Source: Blastococcus sp. (GTDB lineage Bacteria; Actinomycetota; Actinomycetes; Mycobacteriales; Geodermatophilaceae). From it: a stretch of 7,175 bases of DNA. The notes below the pieces were generated by a model that saw only the letters and a list, made by a program, of their open reading frames with translations, ran no database searches and had not been told where the DNA came from. The stretch spans positions 1-7,175 of the forward strand of contig JAOPUS010000030.1 of assembly GCA_025963345.1 (NCBI GenBank), written 5' to 3'. Below, piece by piece: positions 5,703-7,175 of the stretch (position 1 is the stretch's first letter; each line of letters starts with the position of its first letter). The position numbers were made by a program, and so were the translations under genes.

Positions 5703-5706
5703 GGAG
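5703..5706 (+). promoter_or_regulatory. Ribosome binding site deciding the GTG start of the M20 hydrolase
   Basis: GGAG with six bases (ATCTTT) before GTG 5713 is a well-spaced Shine-Dalgarno. It fixes the start within a frame that stays open far upstream, antisense to the regulator gene. Confidence 0.65.
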
Positions 5707-5712
5707 ATCTTT

Positions 5713-6987
5713 GTGCTTGATGTTTCTCGAACCGAAGCGCGTGCGCTGGAGGCGGTCGACCACGATTCGGTCGCCGCCTTGCTGATCGAGCTGCTGGCCA
5801 TCCCGAGCGTCACTGGCTCCGATGCGGAGTCCGACATCCAGCACGTGATCGGCAAGCAGTTGCACGCGTGGGGTCTCGACGTCGACCTGTGGCCCCTGGA
5901 CCTCGGTGCGCTGAGCGACTCGCCCGGCTTCCCTGGCGTCGAGGCCGTCCGGCAGGAGGCATGGGGCCTGGTCGGCACCGACTGGGGGAGTACTCCGGAA
6001 CCCGTGCTGATCCTGCAAGGCCACGTCGACGTCGTGCCTCCCGGTGACATGGCGAAGTGGAGCTCGGATCCGTTCGAGCCGACGCTGATCGAAAATCGGA
6101 TCCATGCGCGGGGCGCGTGCGACATGAAGGCCGGGGTGGTCGCGAATCTGGCCGCTCTCAGGGCCATCAAGCGCTCCGGAATCGTGCTCCGCGACAGCTT
6201 CGCCGTCCACTTCGTGATCGGAGAGGAGGACGGCGGTCTCGGCGCCTTCGGCACCCTTCAGCGGGGCCACACCGGCCGGGCCTGCGTCATCACCGAGCCC
6301 ACCAGCGGCACGCTCATCACGGGGGCGGCCGGCGCCCTGACATTCACCATCGAGGTGCCCGGAGTCGCCACCCACGCCAGTACGCCGTACGCCGGCGTGA
6401 GCGCCATCGACGCCTACGTGCCGATCCACCGTGCCCTGCATGATCTCCAGACCCAGCGGAACCGGACGGTCGAGCCACTGATGCGGGAGTATCCGATTGC
6501 CTATCCCATCGGTGTCGGCAGAGTCCAGGCGGGGGACTGGTCGAGCAGCGTCCCCGATCTACTCGTCGCCGAAGGGCGCATGGGTCTGCGCATCGACGAG
6601 GACCCGGCAGCGGCCCGGCTGGAGTTCGAGCAGGTCATCGTTGCGGTCAGCGAGCGGGATCCCTTCCTGCGCGACCACCCACCTGTCGTCACGTGGTCCG
6701 GCGGACAGTTCGACGGCGGGCAGTTACCGGCGGGCCATGGGTTCCGCGACCTGGTCGCGACGGCGGCCGCCGATGTCACCGGCGGGCGGCGTCCCCGCGA
6801 GCGGGGGGCGCCGTACGGCAGCGACCTGCGCCTGTACCAGGGCGCCGGCATCCCCACCCTGCACTACGGGCCCGGCGACGTCCGGCTCGCGCACGGGCCG
6901 AACGAAGCCGTGGACGTCGACGAGGTCGTCCGGGTGACGCAGGCACTGGTGCTCAGCGTCGTCCGCGCCTGTGGTGCCGTCGCCTGA
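5713..6987 (+). CDS. M20-family metallohydrolase, ArgE/DapE-like deacylase
   Basis: This 424-residue cytoplasmic enzyme (no signal peptide seen) should hydrolyse an N-acyl or amide bond using two metal ions, normally zinc. All family residues are present: ILQGHVDVVPPGD with metal ligand His104 and Asp106, ARGACDMKAG with bridging Asp137, IGEEDGG with general base Glu171 and ligand Glu172, ITEPT with ligand Glu195, and LAHGPNE with ligand His394. The lid/dimerisation domain spans about 205-325 and contains ATHASTPYAG with His221, the residue that usually reaches into the partner's active site. Acetylornithine deacetylase, succinyl-diaminopimelate desuccinylase and other deacylases share this layout, so the substrate is not assignable; a biosynthetic role is not implied by the neighbours. 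GTG 5713 was chosen for its Shine-Dalgarno and because the homologous region starts soon after. A divergent Lrp-type regulator hints at an amino-acid-related substrate. The 5' end has more A/T-ending codons than the other genes. Confidence 0.93.
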   Translation: MLDVSRTEARALEAVDHDSVAALLIELLAIPSVTGSDAESDIQHVIGKQLHAWGLDVDLWPLDLGALSDSPGFPGVEAVRQEAWGLVGTDWGSTPEPVLILQGHVDVVPPGDMAKWSSDPFEPTLIENRIHARGACDMKAGVVANLAALRAIKRSGIVLRDSFAVHFVIGEEDGGLGAFGTLQRGHTGRACVITEPTSGTLITGAAGALTFTIEVPGVATHASTPYAGVSAIDAYVPIHRALHDLQTQRNRTVEPLMREYPIAYPIGVGRVQAGDWSSSVPDLLVAEGRMGLRIDEDPAAARLEFEQVIVAVSERDPFLRDHPPVVTWSGGQFDGGQLPAGHGFRDLVATAAADVTGGRRPRERGAPYGSDLRLYQGAGIPTLHYGPGDVRLAHGPNEAVDVDEVVRVTQALVLSVVRACGAVA

Positions 6988-7002
6988 CAGCTCCTGGGAT
7001 CG

Positions 7003-7020
7003 ACGGCGGAAGGCCGCCGT
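7003..7020. terminator. Bidirectional hairpin between convergent genes
   Basis: ACGGCGG (7003-7009) and CCGCCGT (7014-7020) form a perfect 7-bp stem with an AAGG loop. It sits 15 bp after the M20 stop and touches the stop codon of the minus-strand mutase gene (7020-7022). No U-tract follows on either strand, as is common in actinobacteria. It is well placed to end the M20 transcript; for the mutase it coincides with the end of the coding region. Confidence 0.6.
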
Positions 7021-7175
7021 TACAGCCCGAGCGCGGCCGACATCTCGGCGCGGAGCTGGTCGAGCTCGTCCTCGCCCCGGCCTCGGGCCGCTATCAGGCC
7101 GGCGTCCTCGTGAACCGGGACGACGGTCTCGAGGTAGGCCTTGAGCTTGGGCTCGGTGCCGCTGGTCCGCACGAT
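7020..7175 (-). CDS. Phosphohexomutase-family enzyme (PmmB / phosphopentomutase-like), C-terminal fragment
   Basis: Only the last 51 codons lie in the window; the gene continues beyond the right edge. Translated from the minus strand, the fragment opens IVRTSGTEPKLKAYLETVVPV and ends in ALGL with stop TAA at 7020-7022. RTSGTEPK is the phosphate-binding loop of the C-terminal domain in alpha-D-phosphohexomutases, enzymes that move a phosphate between C1 and C6 (or C5 in pentoses) through a phosphoserine. The active-site serine and the sugar- and metal-binding loops are outside the window, so substrate cannot be read. In mycobacteria, as I recall, a pmmB gene lies beside upp and deoD. With deoC and upp here, a role in converting (deoxy)ribose-1-phosphate to the 5-phosphate is plausible; phosphomannomutase or phosphoglucomutase are alternatives. 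It converges on the M20 gene, 32 bp apart. Confidence 0.85.
   Translation of the reverse strand: MVRTSGTEPKLKAYLETVVPVHEDAGLIAARGRGEDELDQLRAEMSAALGL

Noticed and set aside
5233..5712. Upstream extension of the M20 hydrolase frame by 160 residues
   Set aside because: It runs antisense through the Lrp-type regulator gene and has no recognisable domain; the Shine-Dalgarno and promoter place the start at 5713.
1..7175. tRNA, rRNA, CRISPR, insertion sequence, integrase, toxin-antitoxin or defence genes
   Set aside because: No cloverleaf, array-like repeats, terminal inverted repeats or related protein motifs were seen; all longer coding regions are accounted for by metabolic or regulatory genes.

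Overview
The window is a high-GC stretch (roughly 70% by eye, strong G/C bias at third codon positions) of an actinobacterial chromosome. Uracil phosphoribosyltransferase and DeoC in Actinobacteria-like form, TANNNT-type promoters, weak or missing Shine-Dalgarno sites and GTG starts all point that way. A Geodermatophilaceae/Frankiales-type host is my guess from general resemblance, not something the sequence proves. There are seven complete genes and one gene cut by the right edge. I see no tRNA, rRNA, CRISPR array, transposon, phage gene or long repeat. The window is mostly an ordinary metabolic region.

Left block (minus strand, 3389 down to 59): deoC, a full-length NAD(P)-dependent aldehyde dehydrogenase, and a 288-residue aldehyde-dehydrogenase-like protein without the catalytic part. 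The spacings are 5 bp and a 4-bp ATGA overlap, so this is one operon, and a large GC-rich hairpin follows it at 6-54. DeoC splits 2-deoxyribose-5-phosphate into glyceraldehyde-3-phosphate and acetaldehyde; a dehydrogenase can oxidise the aldehyde. The active plus inactive dehydrogenase pair looks like a two-gene version of ALDH16, whose single chain carries a catalytic N-terminal domain and a non-catalytic C-terminal one. This is the most interesting point in the window.

Middle block (plus strand, 3563-5079): after a 173-bp divergent spacer come upp (uracil salvage) and, 2 bp later, a Gfo/Idh/MocA-type oxidoreductase of unknown substrate. upp appears to have a promoter placed for a leaderless GTG-start transcript.

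Right block: an Lrp/AsnC-type regulator (minus, 5571-5128) is divergent from an ArgE/DapE-like M20 metallohydrolase (plus, 5713-6987). The 141-bp spacer holds a candidate leaderless start for the regulator, a good promoter for the hydrolase (TAGACA-N18-TACGCT), and helically spaced A-tracts with short inverted and direct repeats suited to Lrp-type binding. At the right edge the last 51 codons of a phosphohexomutase-family enzyme (PmmB/phosphopentomutase-like) run on the minus strand. With deoC and upp nearby, it suggests a nucleoside and deoxynucleoside salvage neighbourhood: phosphorolysis products would be isomerised by a mutase, cleaved by DeoC, and the acetaldehyde oxidised. Both convergent gene junctions carry inverted repeats that may serve as bidirectional terminators.
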